Counted from the stretch's first letter, positions 8,561 to 20,016 are shown. The stretch is 64,000 nucleotides of DNA from Vibrio sp. SCSIO 43136 (GCF_023716565.1 NZ_CP071849.1:186001-250000); one strand, 5' to 3'. Notes: a model not told the origin generated them from the sequence alone. Translations and numbers: made by a program.

Positions 8561-8998
8561 ATGGGAAAAATAACGATAAAGCCGCTGTACTTTGGTCAAG
8601 ATGAGAGCTATCTCTCTCAACTATTTGAGTTATTTGAGCAGCAGTGGGGAGAAGTGGACAAAGCTCAAAACAGCGTAGTGGCGCAAAAAATCCCACCACC
8701 TATCGCAATATTGGATAACCAAAAGGTAGTCGGTGGTGTGAGTTTTATAGAATATCCGCACCCCAATGGGGCCGATAGCGCCATTTGGATAAATGCACTG
8801 TTGGTTTTGCCACAGCATCGCAATCATGGGTTAGCGAAGCAGTTGCTGGAGTATGCAGTGACTTTAGCGAGCTCTTATGGTGAGCAGCGGTTATATGTAT
8901 ATACCGATGTCCCCAATTTTTATCGTAAACAAAACTGGCAAGCGCACCACCAAAACAGTGATGGGAAGCATTGGGTGTTAGAGTATAACTTCGACTAA
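8561..8998 (+). CDS. GNAT-family N-acetyltransferase
   Basis: Small acetyl-CoA-dependent acetyltransferase, 145 aa. The core fold is seen from the VVGGVSFIEYP strand, through INALLVLPQHRNHGLAKQLLEYA (motif A, with the pyrophosphate-binding loop QHRNHG), to a C-terminal YVYTDVPNFYRKQNWQ segment. The substrate is unknown. The gene follows the inverted-repeat element by 17 bases, so its promoter may lie in or be affected by that element. Confidence 0.82.
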   Translation: MGKITIKPLYFGQDESYLSQLFELFEQQWGEVDKAQNSVVAQKIPPPIAILDNQKVVGGVSFIEYPHPNGADSAIWINALLVLPQHRNHGLAKQLLEYAVTLASSYGEQRLYVYTDVPNFYRKQNWQAHHQNSDGKHWVLEYNFD

Positions 8999-9027
8999 GG
9001 GGGCTACCCTCAAACGCTGGGCATGCG

Positions 9028-9813
9028 CTAAGGTTGGGTAACCTCTAGTTTTACTTCTGACTCTTTGAGCAAATCTTGTAACTGTTTATCGGGCGCAGCA
9101 TCAGTGATCACCAGATCCACTTCAGATAGGTTACCCAGTTTTACCATTGCACTGCGTCCAAACTTGGTGTGGTCTACGCCTAGCAGTACACTGCGGCTGT
9201 TTTCAATGATAGCGCGCTTAACTCTCACCTCATGATAGTCAAAGTCAAGCAGTGAGCCGTCCCCATCAATGCCACTGATGCCCAAAATGCCAAAATCGAG
9301 TCGGAATTGTTCGATAAAGTCCACAGTGGCTTCGCCAGTGACACCACCATCGCGGTTACGGACTTCTCCACCCGCCAGAATGACTTTAAAATCTGGATTG
9401 CTCATCAAGATAGTCGCAGCGTTAATGTTGTTGGTCACGATTCGAAGCTGTTGATGGTTTTCTAGTAGTGCTCTGGCAATGGCTTCCGGGGTGGTACCAA
9501 TATCGATAAACAGAGTTGCACCATCGGGGATATGCTTAACCAAGGTTTTCGCGATCTGTGCCTTTTCAAGAGACGAGTGGTCTTGGCGGCTTTGGTAAGG
9601 TGTGTTTTCAGCGCTGGTAATGGTGGAAGCGCCACCATGGCTTCGACGCAATTTGTTGTTTTGAGCAAGATCATTGAGGTCACGGCGAATGGTTTGTGGG
9701 CTGACATTAAAATGCTCGACCAGCTCATCAGTACTGATCTGTCCATTAGTTTGAACAAGTTCGATAATGGCTTGCTGACGTTTCGTGATTTTCAACCGAC
9801 TTTCCTCGCTCAT
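9028..9813 (-). CDS. glpR: Glycerol-3-phosphate regulon repressor GlpR (DeoR family)
   Basis: DNA-binding repressor, 261 aa. The N-terminal DeoR helix-turn-helix covers about residues 10-60 (ISTDELVEHFNVSPQTIRRDLNDL). A sugar-phosphate-binding C-terminal domain follows, with the DIGTTPEAIARAL and GGEVRNRDGG stretches typical of the family. It is named GlpR because it is divergent from glpK and matches GlpR in length and in these motifs. Glycerol-3-phosphate is the usual inducer. The start at 9811-9813 has no strong ribosome site. Confidence 0.85.
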   Translation of the reverse strand: MSEESRLKITKRQQAIIELVQTNGQISTDELVEHFNVSPQTIRRDLNDLAQNNKLRRSHGGASTITSAENTPYQSRQDHSSLEKAQIAKTLVKHIPDGATLFIDIGTTPEAIARALLENHQQLRIVTNNINAATILMSNPDFKVILAGGEVRNRDGGVTGEATVDFIEQFRLDFGILGISGIDGDGSLLDFDYHEVRVKRAIIENSRSVLLGVDHTKFGRSAMVKLGNLSEVDLVITDAAPDKQLQDLLKESEVKLEVTQP

Positions 9814-10116
9814 TTGAGCACTATAATGATCTAAGTAATTGATGATAAGTTTGTTTGAGTACCTCGTCTAGACTTTGGATCTCCTTTCACTGGAATATGA
9901 CTCGGTAGTTTGGAGGCAAATTCTTCAAGATGAGAGTTGACTCACGCAGGGATGAGAAATGTCATAAAGTGAGCGTTCTAACACTTTTGTTGCATTTTGG
10001 TTAATAATTACGCTCGAATGTATATACTTTTTCGTCACAAGCTTTCGAATGAAACTAATCTTATAAAAATTCTAGACCATTGTGATGGATCTTGACGCTC
10101 TATTGAGGAAAAACCT
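9814..10116. promoter_or_regulatory. Divergent glpR-glpK control region
   Basis: This 303-base stretch must hold the promoters of both genes. The heptamer TCGAATG occurs twice, at 10014-10020 and 10045-10051, 31 bases or about three helix turns apart. It resembles one arm of the E. coli GlpR site (ATGTTCG / CGAACAT) but does not match it exactly, so operator function is a guess. A TGTGA half-site at about 10081 could bind CRP weakly. Confidence 0.35.
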
Positions 10117-11640
10117 ATGCCGCAGCAGAAATACATCGTTGCACTTGATCAGGGAACGACCAGTTCTCGCGCTGTTATTTTGGACCACGATGCCAACATT
10201 GTCAGTGTGACTCAACGTGAGTTTACGCAGATTTATCCTAAAGCAGGCTGGGTAGAACATGACCCATTAGAGATATTTGCTACTCAAAGTTCTACATTGG
10301 TGGAAGTTTTGGGTAAAGCCGCCATTCGACCTGATCAAATCAGCGCTATTGGTATCACTAACCAGCGCGAAACCACCATAGTTTGGAATAAAGAAACTGG
10401 TAAACCCGTTTATAACGCCATTGTTTGGCAGTGTCGCCGTACAGCAGACATGTGTGAGTCATTGCAACAACAAGGGTTAGAAGAGTATATCCGAGAGACC
10501 ACGGGTTTGGTGTTAGATCCTTATTTTTCGGGCACTAAAGTCAAGTGGATTCTCGATAATGTAGAGGGAGCTCGTGAAGACGCTGAAGCGGGCAAACTGC
10601 TATTTGGTACCGTAGATACTTGGCTCGTTTGGAAAATGACCCAAGGCCGAGTGCACGTGACGGACTACACCAATGCGTCCCGAACCATGTTGTTTAATAT
10701 CAACACCCTACAATGGGATGCTCGACTGCTGGAAGAGTTAGGCATTCCACTGTCGATGATGCCAGAAGTAAAGTCGTCCTCTGAAGTGTATGGGCAAACC
10801 AACATCGGTGGTAAAGGCGGGACGCGAATCCCAATCGCAGGGATTGCGGGCGATCAACAAGCTGCACTTTATGGTCATATGTGTGTAAACCCCGGTCAAG
10901 CGAAGAACACCTATGGCACGGGCTGTTTTCTGCTTATGAATACGGGCAAAGAGAAAGTGAGCTCGAAAAGTGGTCTGCTGACCACCTTGGCATGCGGTGC
11001 CAATGGTGAGCCGAACTACGCCCTAGAAGGCGCTGTGTTTATGGGGGGGGCTTCGATTCAATGGCTTCGAGATGAAATGAAACTATTAGATGATGCAAAA
11101 GACTCGGAATATTTTGCGACCAAAGTAGATTCATCGAATGGTGTCTATGTCGTGCCTGCGTTTACAGGACTCGGTGCGCCTTATTGGGATGCTTACGCCA
11201 GAGGCACTATCGTCGGTCTTACCCGAGGCGTGAACTCAAATCATATTATCCGCGCCACCTTGGAAAGCATTGCCTACCAAACTCGTGATGTCATTGATGC
11301 GATGGAAGAAGATTCCGGCATTCACCTAGATGCGCTTCGTGTTGACGGTGGGGCGGTAGCAAATAATTTCCTCATGCAGTTCCAGGCCGATGTTCTGGAC
11401 ACACCGGTGCTTCGCCCGCAGTTGACGGAGGTAACGGCATTGGGCGCTGCTTACCTTGCGGGGCTTGCAGTGGGGTACTGGGACAGTTTGGATGAGGTGA
11501 AAGATAAAACCGATATCGATCGTAGCTTCCCCCCCCATCACGATGAAGAGAAGCGCCAACGTCGCTATAAAGGTTGGAAAAAAGCCGTGCGTTGTGCGCA
11601 AGCTTGGGCGGAACTCAACCATGAAGAAGCTGAGGACTAA
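10117..11640 (+). CDS. glpK: Glycerol kinase
   Basis: Phosphorylates glycerol with ATP to glycerol-3-phosphate in the cytoplasm. At 507 aa it is full length for the FGGY family. Seen are the N-terminal phosphate loop [13 protein letters not shown], the glycerol-site region [24 protein letters not shown], and the C-terminal FGGY signature region around [19 protein letters not shown]. The start follows TTGAGGAAAAACC, a good ribosome site. The usual partner glpF (glycerol channel) is absent here. A strong hairpin follows. Confidence 0.96.
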   Translation: MPQQKYIVALDQGTTSSRAVILDHDANIVSVTQREFTQIYPKAGWVEHDPLEIFATQSSTLVEVLGKAAIRPDQISAIGITNQRETTIVWNKETGKPVYNAIVWQCRRTADMCESLQQQGLEEYIRETTGLVLDPYFSGTKVKWILDNVEGAREDAEAGKLLFGTVDTWLVWKMTQGRVHVTDYTNASRTMLFNINTLQWDARLLEELGIPLSMMPEVKSSSEVYGQTNIGGKGGTRIPIAGIAGDQQAALYGHMCVNPGQAKNTYGTGCFLLMNTGKEKVSSKSGLLTTLACGANGEPNYALEGAVFMGGASIQWLRDEMKLLDDAKDSEYFATKVDSSNGVYVVPAFTGLGAPYWDAYARGTIVGLTRGVNSNHIIRATLESIAYQTRDVIDAMEEDSGIHLDALRVDGGAVANNFLMQFQADVLDTPVLRPQLTEVTALGAAYLAGLAVGYWDSLDEVKDKTDIDRSFPPHHDEEKRQRRYKGWKKAVRCAQAWAELNHEEAED

Positions 11641-11726
11641 TATCGCAAAAGGCTCATTATTATAGTGGTGGTATTTTAGTCTGCTTCAAACCTTATTGGT
11701 GGTATTTATCACTGCCCTGTAAAATC

Positions 11727-11752
11727 AAAGCGGGAGCCTAGGCTCCCGCTTT
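11727..11752. terminator. Terminator after glpK
   Basis: Perfect palindrome AAAGCGGGAGCC and its complement with no spare loop bases in the centre. The T-run is short, so efficiency is uncertain. Confidence 0.7.
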
Positions 11753-11795
11753 GTCATTTATTAGTTAAATAGTTTGAAAAACGTTCAAAAACCAC

Positions 11796-11824
11796 TTGAG
11801 CGGTCATTGGCAAAGGCGCATAAT
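11796..11824 (+). promoter_or_regulatory. Predicted sigma-70 promoter for a small ORF
   Basis: TTGAGC at 11796-11801 and CATAAT at 11819-11824 are spaced by 17 bases, giving four of six and five of six consensus matches. It lies 33 bases before the start of the 36-codon frame. Confidence 0.5.
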
Positions 11825-11856
11825 TGCGCTGTTCAATAATTCAGCGGAGAATCATT

Positions 11857-11967
11857 ATGAACCCAGCGCAAAGCAACCTAACTTACCGCACAGTAGTGAC
11901 AGCTCGCGAGCTTGCGGTTTACGGCCTTCCAGTATTATTTATGGCTATTGCTCATATCTTCTACTAA
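11857..11967 (+). CDS. Predicted 36-residue small membrane protein
   Basis: A short frame, missed by length cut-offs, begins with ATG at 11857 after GGAG at 11846-11849 (seven-base gap) and a promoter-like sequence. The product starts MNPAQSNLTYRTVVTAREL and ends in one hydrophobic helix (about residues 20-36, AVYGLPVLFMAIAHIFY), so a single-pass membrane protein with a short cytoplasmic or periplasmic head is likely. The frame ends 45 bases before the convergent DUF368 gene. I do not recognise a family. Two longer frames overlapping it lack ribosome sites and have no protein-like features. Confidence 0.6.
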   Translation: MNPAQSNLTYRTVVTARELAVYGLPVLFMAIAHIFY

Positions 11968-12012
11968 TTTGCCAAATTTAGCGCCCAAGTGCCAAGGCAC
12001 AAGGATGGGCCG

Positions 12013-12927
12013 TTACTTCTTCTCTGCGACCTTTTCTAAACCCCAAACCAAGCCCACACCAACCAACATCATTACTAGTGCAAACAACCATTGTGAAGGT
12101 TGGCCCGTTAATGCCTCGAACTCGAACGGTGTTAGATTAGATTGAACCAGTGGAACTTCTTCACCCTTCGAATTGATACGCCAGCTGATGGTCTCTTTCC
12201 ATGGCCAGATCTTAGGTAGAGTGCCCAGCATTAAGCCTGTCAAAAAGGCCAGGGTAAAGTCTCGGAATCGCTTAAGTAGCCACGACAGTACGTGAGAAAA
12301 GCTAAGCAAACCCACACCACAACCGATAGCAAAAAGTGCTAAAACGTCGATTTGTAAGCCTTTCGCTGCCGCCAGAACGGGTGCATACATGCCGAGTAGA
12401 AGCAAAATGAAGCTGCCAGAAATCCCTGGGAGAATCATGGCACAGATTGCAATGGCACCAGCAATAAATACATTGAGCTTTGTATCTGCCATTTCGATAG
12501 GGCTCAGTACGGTAATACTGTAAGCGAAAGCAACACCAAGCACGAAGAACACAGCTGTCGCCAGATTGCGTTTTTCCACCTGCTTAAGCACGTGTACGAC
12601 AGAAATCATGATCAACCCGAAGAAGAATGACCAAGTTGGAATAGGGTGTTCGACCAGCAGCCATGAAATCAGTTTTGCCAGTGTCAGGATGCTTGAAATG
12701 ATGCCACCAAACAGGGTGATCAAAAATAGGCCATTGATGTGCTCAAATGCGGCTTTGAAACCTTGTTGTTTCCAGATCCCAAGCAGAGAAGGGTTGATAC
12801 GACGAATGCTTTCAAGAAGTGTGTCGTATATACCAGTGATAAATGCGATGGTTCCACCAGACACACCCGGTACGACGTCGGCAGCGCCCATGGCGACACC
12901 TTTGAAAAAAGTTTGCAAATGCTTCAT
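12013..12927 (-). CDS. popT: DUF368 polyprenyl-phosphate transporter (PopT-like)
   Basis: Polytopic membrane protein, 304 aa, with about eight to ten hydrophobic segments. DUF368 proteins have been reported to recycle undecaprenyl phosphate across the membrane, and the V. cholerae member matters at alkaline pH. Seen here are the two related repeat signatures, GAADVVPGVSGGTIAF near the N-terminus and ICAMILPGISGSFILLLLG in the middle, both with the PG[IV]SG loop of the family. The gene is leftward and single. The symbol follows that literature and depends on family membership, not on a direct comparison. Confidence 0.85.
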   Translation of the reverse strand: MKHLQTFFKGVAMGAADVVPGVSGGTIAFITGIYDTLLESIRRINPSLLGIWKQQGFKAAFEHINGLFLITLFGGIISSILTLAKLISWLLVEHPIPTWSFFFGLIMISVVHVLKQVEKRNLATAVFFVLGVAFAYSITVLSPIEMADTKLNVFIAGAIAICAMILPGISGSFILLLLGMYAPVLAAAKGLQIDVLALFAIGCGVGLLSFSHVLSWLLKRFRDFTLAFLTGLMLGTLPKIWPWKETISWRINSKGEEVPLVQSNLTPFEFEALTGQPSQWLFALVMMLVGVGLVWGLEKVAEKK

Positions 12928-13060
12928 TAGTGCTTGTTATGCTATCAAAAAAGAGGTGGTGCGATTATGACGCATTAACAGAGCTTCGAACAGGGAGAGT
13001 TTAAATAATTGTCCCCTATAGATTGGTGAGAACAATATTTTTATTGATGGGCAAAAAAGT

Positions 13061-13075
13061 TGGCACGGTAGATGC
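13061..13075 (+). promoter_or_regulatory. Sigma-54 promoter of qrr
   Basis: TGGCAC at 13061-13066, five bases, then ATGC ending at 13075. The -24 GG and -12 GC are exactly 12 bases apart, as RpoN requires. The predicted RNA start is about 11 bases further on, at the first base of the Qrr 5' hairpin. Confidence 0.85.
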
Positions 13076-13085
13076 ATTATTACTA

Positions 13086-13192
13086 GTGACCCTTTAAAGC
13101 CGAGGGTCACCTAGCCAACTGACGTTGTTAGTGAACCATTTGTTCACATATTTATTTCAGCCAACTGCTCTTGTAGCCGTTGGCTTTTTTTT
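13086..13192 (+). ncRNA. qrr: Qrr quorum-regulatory small RNA
   Basis: Hfq-dependent trans-acting RNA of about 107 nt that, at low cell density, controls the luxR/hapR-type master regulator and other targets by base pairing. The 5' stem is GTGACCCT (13086-13093) with AGGGTCAC (13103-13110). Next comes the invariant Qrr core (13111-13135), which contains AGCCAACTGACGTTGTTAG. The RNA ends in the terminator stem AGCCAAC / GTTGGCT (13159-13185) with eight Ts. The sigma-54 promoter just upstream fits control by LuxO. Vibrio species carry up to five copies; I cannot say which number this is, but no luxO is adjacent, so it is not the luxO-linked qrr1. Confidence 0.93.
13159..13192 (+). terminator. 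Rho-independent terminator of qrr
   Basis: AGCCAAC and GTTGGCT close a 13-base loop and are followed by a run of Ts. The U-run also serves as the usual Hfq-binding tail. Confidence 0.88.
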
Positions 13193-13362
13193 GTCAAAAA
13201 TTCACCAAACTTATATTAAGTGATTGAATATTATGCGTGTTGATTATTATGTGAACACTATTGGCTAGAAACAGTTTGCTTAAGAATGATTATTTAGCTC
13301 AATTAATCACCGCTGAACAATTATTGACCCCTTAGTCAACTTGATTCACATTTTGCGCCGTG

Positions 13363-13388
13363 TTGCAAAATGCAATTGCAAAATGCAA
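13363..13388. promoter_or_regulatory. Two abutting LuxO-type binding palindromes
   Basis: The 13-mer TTGCAAAATGCAA occurs twice without a gap, at 13363-13375 and 13376-13388. Each fits the LuxO consensus TTGCA-N3-TGCAA exactly. They lie about 280-300 bases downstream of the predicted qrr start, beyond its terminator, not upstream as is usual. I found no other sigma-54 promoter nearby, and no perfect copy between popT and qrr. NtrC-type activators can work from either side, so qrr is the likely target. Confidence 0.65.
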
Positions 13389-13531
13389 ATATAGGTGTGG
13401 TTTTATTCATTTTTCTGCAAAACGAAAATGAGTTCAGCAGCAATATAAATAGATCTGTATCGAAAATTTGTATAAAAATAAACCAGTTAAAAAGTAGTGT
13501 GTCAATTATGTGCTAGGTCCACATGCCCTAG

Positions 13532-14212
13532 TCAAAAAAGCCAATTGAAGGCCCGAGAGAGTTGCTGTTTCGCCTGGCTTTCAATGACGATGCCATTGCT
13601 GGCAATAATTCTGTCAAATGGCCAGGTCATGACCTGTTGAATCCCCGCTCTGAAGATGGCTGGATTATCGATAGACAAGCGGTCTTTGATTGGGTATTTA
13701 AGGTGGTTACGAGCGCCTTCTAAGTGAGCGAAGATGCGTTGAAATTTGGGTAGGTGAGACTGAGCACCAATAACAAAGTCTGGCAAGATCAGAGTCTGAC
13801 TTATTGGATCGCAAAATAGTGTTTTTCTTGGTTGGGTTAAGCCCGAGATGGTGGTCTGCAATAGTTCGCCTTTCCACAGTTCAAAACTTTGATTACTGAG
13901 GGCAGCATCGAAGTTGAGATCAGTGCGTTTTTGTACCACCGTAGGCGTAGCGATGAAATATGCCTGTGGGTAGGCTAGCCACCAGTCTGAAAGATGTTGA
14001 TGCTGATTCGGACTGGGAGCAACAACAGTGGCAATGTTACCCAGTTCACTAAGTGCTAATTGCAGTTGAGTGGTGAGCTCTACCGGTGAAATGATCACAA
14101 GTTCTGACGCATGTAGGCGGATGATGACCATCCGTTGTAAGCGGGTACTGATGCCAGTGCCTTGGTAGGCGTCGTAGTACCATAGTCGTTCTGGCGTCCA
14201 TTGCTTTAACAT
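13532..14212 (-). CDS. DUF4336-like uncharacterised protein
   Basis: Protein of about 226 aa. I read it as DUF4336-like, a family with a metallo-beta-lactamase-type fold but without the full zinc-ligand set. Seen are MLKQWTPERLWYYDAYQ at the start and alternating hydrophobic strands such as MVIIRLHASELVIISPVEL. The conserved HxHxDH metal motif of true beta-lactamase-fold enzymes is not present, so catalytic activity is doubtful. The frame is open 13 codons further upstream, but that part is encoded by the malT terminator hairpin, so I use the ATG at 14210-14212. It follows malT on the same strand but behind the terminator; any link to maltose is by position only. Confidence 0.6.
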   Translation of the reverse strand: MLKQWTPERLWYYDAYQGTGISTRLQRMVIIRLHASELVIISPVELTTQLQLALSELGNIATVVAPSPNQHQHLSDWWLAYPQAYFIATPTVVQKRTDLNFDAALSNQSFELWKGELLQTTISGLTQPRKTLFCDPISQTLILPDFVIGAQSHLPKFQRIFAHLEGARNHLKYPIKDRLSIDNPAIFRAGIQQVMTWPFDRIIASNGIVIESQAKQQLSRAFNWLF

Positions 14213-14225
14213 CTTTAGTCCATAG

Positions 14226-14251
14226 AAAAAGTGCCGCAACAAGTGCGGCAC
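14226..14251 (-). terminator. Rho-independent terminator of malT
   Basis: On the minus strand GTGCCGCA, a five-base loop and TGCGGCAC are followed by five Ts, starting eight bases after the malT stop. Confidence 0.88.
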
Positions 14252-14258
14252 GTTAAGT

Positions 14259-16967
14259 TTAGAAGCCCATCAACTTCAACAAATTTTCAGCCGTTTCAAT
14301 CGCTTCTTTACGGTTAGCTATATTGAGCTTCTGGTAAAGGTTACGAATGTGCGTTTTGATGGTTGTACCGGCAACATCGAGCTCTTGTGCGATTTGCTCG
14401 TTACTGAAGCCTGAGTAGATCAGCCCAAGCACTTGCCACTCTCGCTGTGTAAGCGGACTGGTACGAATGAGCTCCGGTACGTTCGGGTGATTGACAAGTT
14501 TCTCTACAAAGTTCTCATCGAAATGCACCGAGCGTGAACGCTGCTTGCAAGAAATATCTTTAAGTAGTTGCTGAGCTCGGTGACGTTCAAGATCGCCAAG
14601 CCCCGGCTTACTCATCAACCTTTCTAGTACTTCCTCAATACCTGCTCCGTCAATTAAGAAGTTACCTATCATGCCAGTTTGGTTGGTTAAGGTAAGTGCT
14701 TCTTTTAATGACTGCTCCGCTTGATTCATCTCATTGAGTTTGGCTGCCAATATAGTTTCAACAATCAAGTTTCGGTTTTGGTCTGTCACCAAATTGTGCT
14801 CAATCGCAGCCAGTTGCAGTTTATCAAGTGTTTTTACTGCATCATCATAGCGGCCCAAACTGATGTATGCGCGCGCAATGTTTCTAAGTTGAAGCTGAGT
14901 AAAGTGGTTAGTCGGGCTTTGTGGTATTGGTGTCGACTCTAACCACTGCTCGATCTCGATGGTTTCGCCACGGCTTTGCCAGTACAGGATCAAAGAGAGC
15001 GAAGCATTTGCATGCCAATCTAGGTGGTCATTAAATTGCTGCATCAAATGCTGTATCTGTTGAATAAAGCGTGCGGCTTTATCAATTTCACCACGGCCAA
15101 TCGCAATACGTGCCAGCATGGAGTAGCTATGTAGGTGTTTGCTTGGGTTGTCAGAACCCATCACATCGATGCCTTTGTAAGCACAATCTTCTGCTTCTTC
15201 AAGACGATTCCAGCACCACAATACTTGGGCGCGTAGGCGTAGCAGGAACTCATGCAGTGGAAGTTGGTGCAGCTTGTGTTCCTCGACGAGTTTGAAGGCA
15301 CTATCTTGAATTTCAAATGCCGCTTGAACAAACCCTTGGGCAATGAGGATTTCACTCTGCTGCAAAAGCGCCCACAGCACTTGAGGAATGATGTGGTACT
15401 GGCGAGCCAGCTTCTCGGTTTGCTGCATCAGTGGTAGAGCACGATCGAGATGACCGAGTACGTGATTCACCTCACCGACGACAGACGTAGCGACAATACG
15501 ACTGCGGTAAGTGGTCGAATTGATTTGCTCAAGTGCAAGCTCTGCCAACTCCAACGCTTTTTCAGGTTGGTTTTGGTTAATCGCAACCTGTGCCAACAGT
15601 GCGTTGATTTGGCCTTTATCATCTGAAGTTAGCTTGATATTGCGGGACTGCATCTCCTTCTCAGCGAGTGCGAGCATATCGCCAACGTCATTGTATCTGT
15701 GTTGACTTTGCGCCAGCCAAGCACGCAGCAGTGGCAATTTTGGCGAGGCGTACAGCTGATCTTGGGTCAGTGATTGAATGGCTTTCTCAACCTGCACCAA
15801 TTCGCCTCGGTTAAACAGTTGCCAGCCATAATCACCCAATATACCTGCGACCAAATCACCATTTTTCGATTTAAGTGCATGACTCAGGGCTTGGTTAGGG
15901 TTGCCCTGATGCAACCAGGCTTTAGAGGCGGCTTGGTGAAGATGCTCTTCCTGATTTGGGATGCGCGCTTGGCGCTCATGAGACAAGAACTCACCGAACA
16001 GGTTATGGAAGCGATACCAGTTTTGTTCCCCTTCAAGCGGATAAATGAAGAGACCAAAACGGTTAAGAGACTCAATCATACTCAGTGCGTCATCGCGGTG
16101 AGTCAGTTGTGCGACCAATTCGTCATTGAAAATGTCGAGCACCGAGCACTGCATGAGGAAGTTACGCGTTTCACTGTCGAGCAGATCAAATACTTCTTCG
16201 ACTAGGTATTCCCACAAATGTGCATGATTGAATTGGGAAACCGACTCGGCAGATTGAACCAAAGTACGTTTCTGGTGCTGCGCTTGCAGGGCAAATAGCT
16301 GCAGTGCTGACGGCCAACCTTCAACATAGCTTCTTAGCGTGTTGGCTGTATGGTCATCGATACCATCGGATACACGTTGATTAAAGAAGCGGGTAGTCTC
16401 TTCATTATCAAAGGCCAGCGATTCGTTATCAACCTCGATCATTAGGTCGCGAACGCGCAGGTTTGCAGTGCCAAGTGGTGGTGTTGCTCGTGTCGTGACA
16501 ACCACGGTCAGGTAATCAGGCATGTGTTTCAAAAAGAATCGCATACCTTCGTGGATTTCATCGTTGTTAACCAAATGATAGTCATCGAGTACAACAAAGC
16601 ATTCTTTGTGATATTCACTCAGTTCAACAAAAAGCTCGCTAAACAAGCTCGTAATAGACGAGAACTGACGCTTCTCTGCCAATGCTTGGGCATTAGGGCA
16701 GGCGTTTTGAGTCGCTTTATTGAGTGCTTGCACAAAGTAGTTGGCGAAACGAAACGTGTCATTGTCGTTTTCATCCAAGCTTAGCCAGCCGACGTTCATT
16801 TTGTCCGCAAGCCATTGTGCCGCCATAGTGGTTTTACCGTAACCGGCAGGTGAACGAAACAGCACCAATTTGTAGCAAGGTGCTTGTTGCAGCAAGTCCA
16901 ATACGCGCGGACGCAAGATTGCGTTATGCAAACGACCCGGGCGTGTAAGTTTAGAAGGAATCCACAT
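14259..16967 (-). CDS. malT: Maltose regulon activator MalT
   Basis: ATP- and maltotriose-dependent transcription activator, about 902 aa, the normal size (E. coli 901). The N-terminal STAND ATPase has the Walker A loop SPAGYGKTT and the Walker B VVLDDYH. A winged-helix and a long TPR-like helical sensor region make up the middle. The C-terminal LuxR-type helix-turn-helix reads [20 protein letters not shown] onward. The start at 16965-16967 gives [10 protein letters not shown], parallel to E. coli MLIPSKLSRP; the longer frame to 17036 does not match. Its targets here should be the divergent malPQ genes. A CRP site 133 bases upstream of the start suggests catabolite control. Confidence 0.96.
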   Translation of the reverse strand: MWIPSKLTRPGRLHNAILRPRVLDLLQQAPCYKLVLFRSPAGYGKTTMAAQWLADKMNVGWLSLDENDNDTFRFANYFVQALNKATQNACPNAQALAEKRQFSSITSLFSELFVELSEYHKECFVVLDDYHLVNNDEIHEGMRFFLKHMPDYLTVVVTTRATPPLGTANLRVRDLMIEVDNESLAFDNEETTRFFNQRVSDGIDDHTANTLRSYVEGWPSALQLFALQAQHQKRTLVQSAESVSQFNHAHLWEYLVEEVFDLLDSETRNFLMQCSVLDIFNDELVAQLTHRDDALSMIESLNRFGLFIYPLEGEQNWYRFHNLFGEFLSHERQARIPNQEEHLHQAASKAWLHQGNPNQALSHALKSKNGDLVAGILGDYGWQLFNRGELVQVEKAIQSLTQDQLYASPKLPLLRAWLAQSQHRYNDVGDMLALAEKEMQSRNIKLTSDDKGQINALLAQVAINQNQPEKALELAELALEQINSTTYRSRIVATSVVGEVNHVLGHLDRALPLMQQTEKLARQYHIIPQVLWALLQQSEILIAQGFVQAAFEIQDSAFKLVEEHKLHQLPLHEFLLRLRAQVLWCWNRLEEAEDCAYKGIDVMGSDNPSKHLHSYSMLARIAIGRGEIDKAARFIQQIQHLMQQFNDHLDWHANASLSLILYWQSRGETIEIEQWLESTPIPQSPTNHFTQLQLRNIARAYISLGRYDDAVKTLDKLQLAAIEHNLVTDQNRNLIVETILAAKLNEMNQAEQSLKEALTLTNQTGMIGNFLIDGAGIEEVLERLMSKPGLGDLERHRAQQLLKDISCKQRSRSVHFDENFVEKLVNHPNVPELIRTSPLTQREWQVLGLIYSGFSNEQIAQELDVAGTTIKTHIRNLYQKLNIANRKEAIETAENLLKLMGF

Positions 16968-17099
16968 TATTGAACCATTCTTAATTGTTATGTCATGTCC
17001 GTTAGCTCTGATACTACTTGGCACATTGAGCTGCAAACAATGATCGATCTCTTAATTGTGGGTATGTAATGTGACTTACTCCTGTTTACGCCCCTGTTT

Positions 17100-17115
17100 T
17101 GTGAGGTCTGTCACT
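17100..17115. promoter_or_regulatory. CRP site on the malT side
   Basis: TGTGAGGTCTGTCACT matches the CRP consensus TGTGA-N6-TCACA in nine of ten positions. It lies about 133 bases before the malT start codon, where E. coli malT is also CRP-activated. Confidence 0.65.
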
Positions 17116-17313
17116 AATAGCGTTGATTAAAAGCTATTCATTGTTGATCTTTGCACACGATATGCTGATTTTTAACTGTGCTAAACGGATTTCATATCTT
17201 TTCGTCGTATTGATTTTGGAGGCGAATGTGATCTGAGCAGCATTATTGATGATGAGAGAGAAATAGTGGTCAGTGCACGAAATAAGCAGACCCTTGAGCT
17301 TGTTGAGTGCGGT

Positions 17314-17329
17314 TGTGAGTTAAGTCACT
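17314..17329. promoter_or_regulatory. CRP site on the malP side
   Basis: TGTGAGTTAAGTCACT again matches TGTGA-N6-TCACA in nine of ten positions. It is about 137 bases before the predicted malP -10 box, upstream of the MalT-box cluster. Confidence 0.6.
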
Positions 17330-17375
17330 GAGTTAGGTCTCAAAACGGACCCATTTTGTGAACTAACTCATCAAT

Positions 17376-17471
17376 GGGAGGGGGGTAAGCCCTCTACGCC
17401 CTATCTTCTCCTCCTACTCCTGCGTGCAATCAGGAGGATGTTTTGGCAACCACCTAGATGCACGATATAGC
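17376..17471 (+). promoter_or_regulatory. malPQ promoter region with MalT-box-like sequences
   Basis: MalT boxes follow GGGGAKGAGG. Similar purine-rich blocks occur at 17376-17385 (GGGAGGGGGG, plus strand), 17408-17420 (GGAGTAGGAGGAG, minus strand) and 17431-17440 (CAGGAGGATG, plus strand). Downstream, TTGGCA at 17443-17448 and TATAGC at 17466-17471 are 17 bases apart and form a plausible promoter. The rest of the 539-base gap between malT and malP holds the two CRP sites and nothing else I recognise. Confidence 0.5.
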
Positions 17472-17506
17472 GTAAATGGATTACACCTTAATAGTGAGAT
17501 TTCAAC

Positions 17507-19960
<2,454 letters not shown>

Positions 19961-19982
19961 TTCCATTATTTACACCCTACTA

Positions 19983-20006
19983 GAAGGCGGGCAGTGGCCC
20001 GCCTTC
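19983..20006 (+). other. Intercistronic hairpin between malP and malQ
   Basis: GAAGGCGGGC and GCCCGCCTTC form a perfect ten-pair stem with a four-base loop. No T-run follows, and the malQ ribosome site GGAGAGAG starts right after it. This looks like an RNA-stabilising or processing hairpin that protects malP message and sets the malP:malQ ratio, rather than a terminator. Confidence 0.6.
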
Positions 20007-20016
20007 GGAGAGAGCG

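Noticed and set aside
11796..12145. Two overlapping frames in other phases (61 and 77 residues)
   Set aside because: They are out of phase with the well-supported 36-codon frame, lack ribosome sites, and the longer one runs into the convergent popT coding sequence.
12913..12922. TTGCAAATGC inside the start of popT as a LuxO site upstream of qrr
   Set aside because: The spacing between half-sites is two bases instead of three and the right arm is incomplete, so it does not fit the consensus.
13323..13341. TTGAC-N6-GTCAA dyad downstream of qrr as a regulator site
   Set aside because: It is short and AT-rich with no adjacent promoter; it could be chance.
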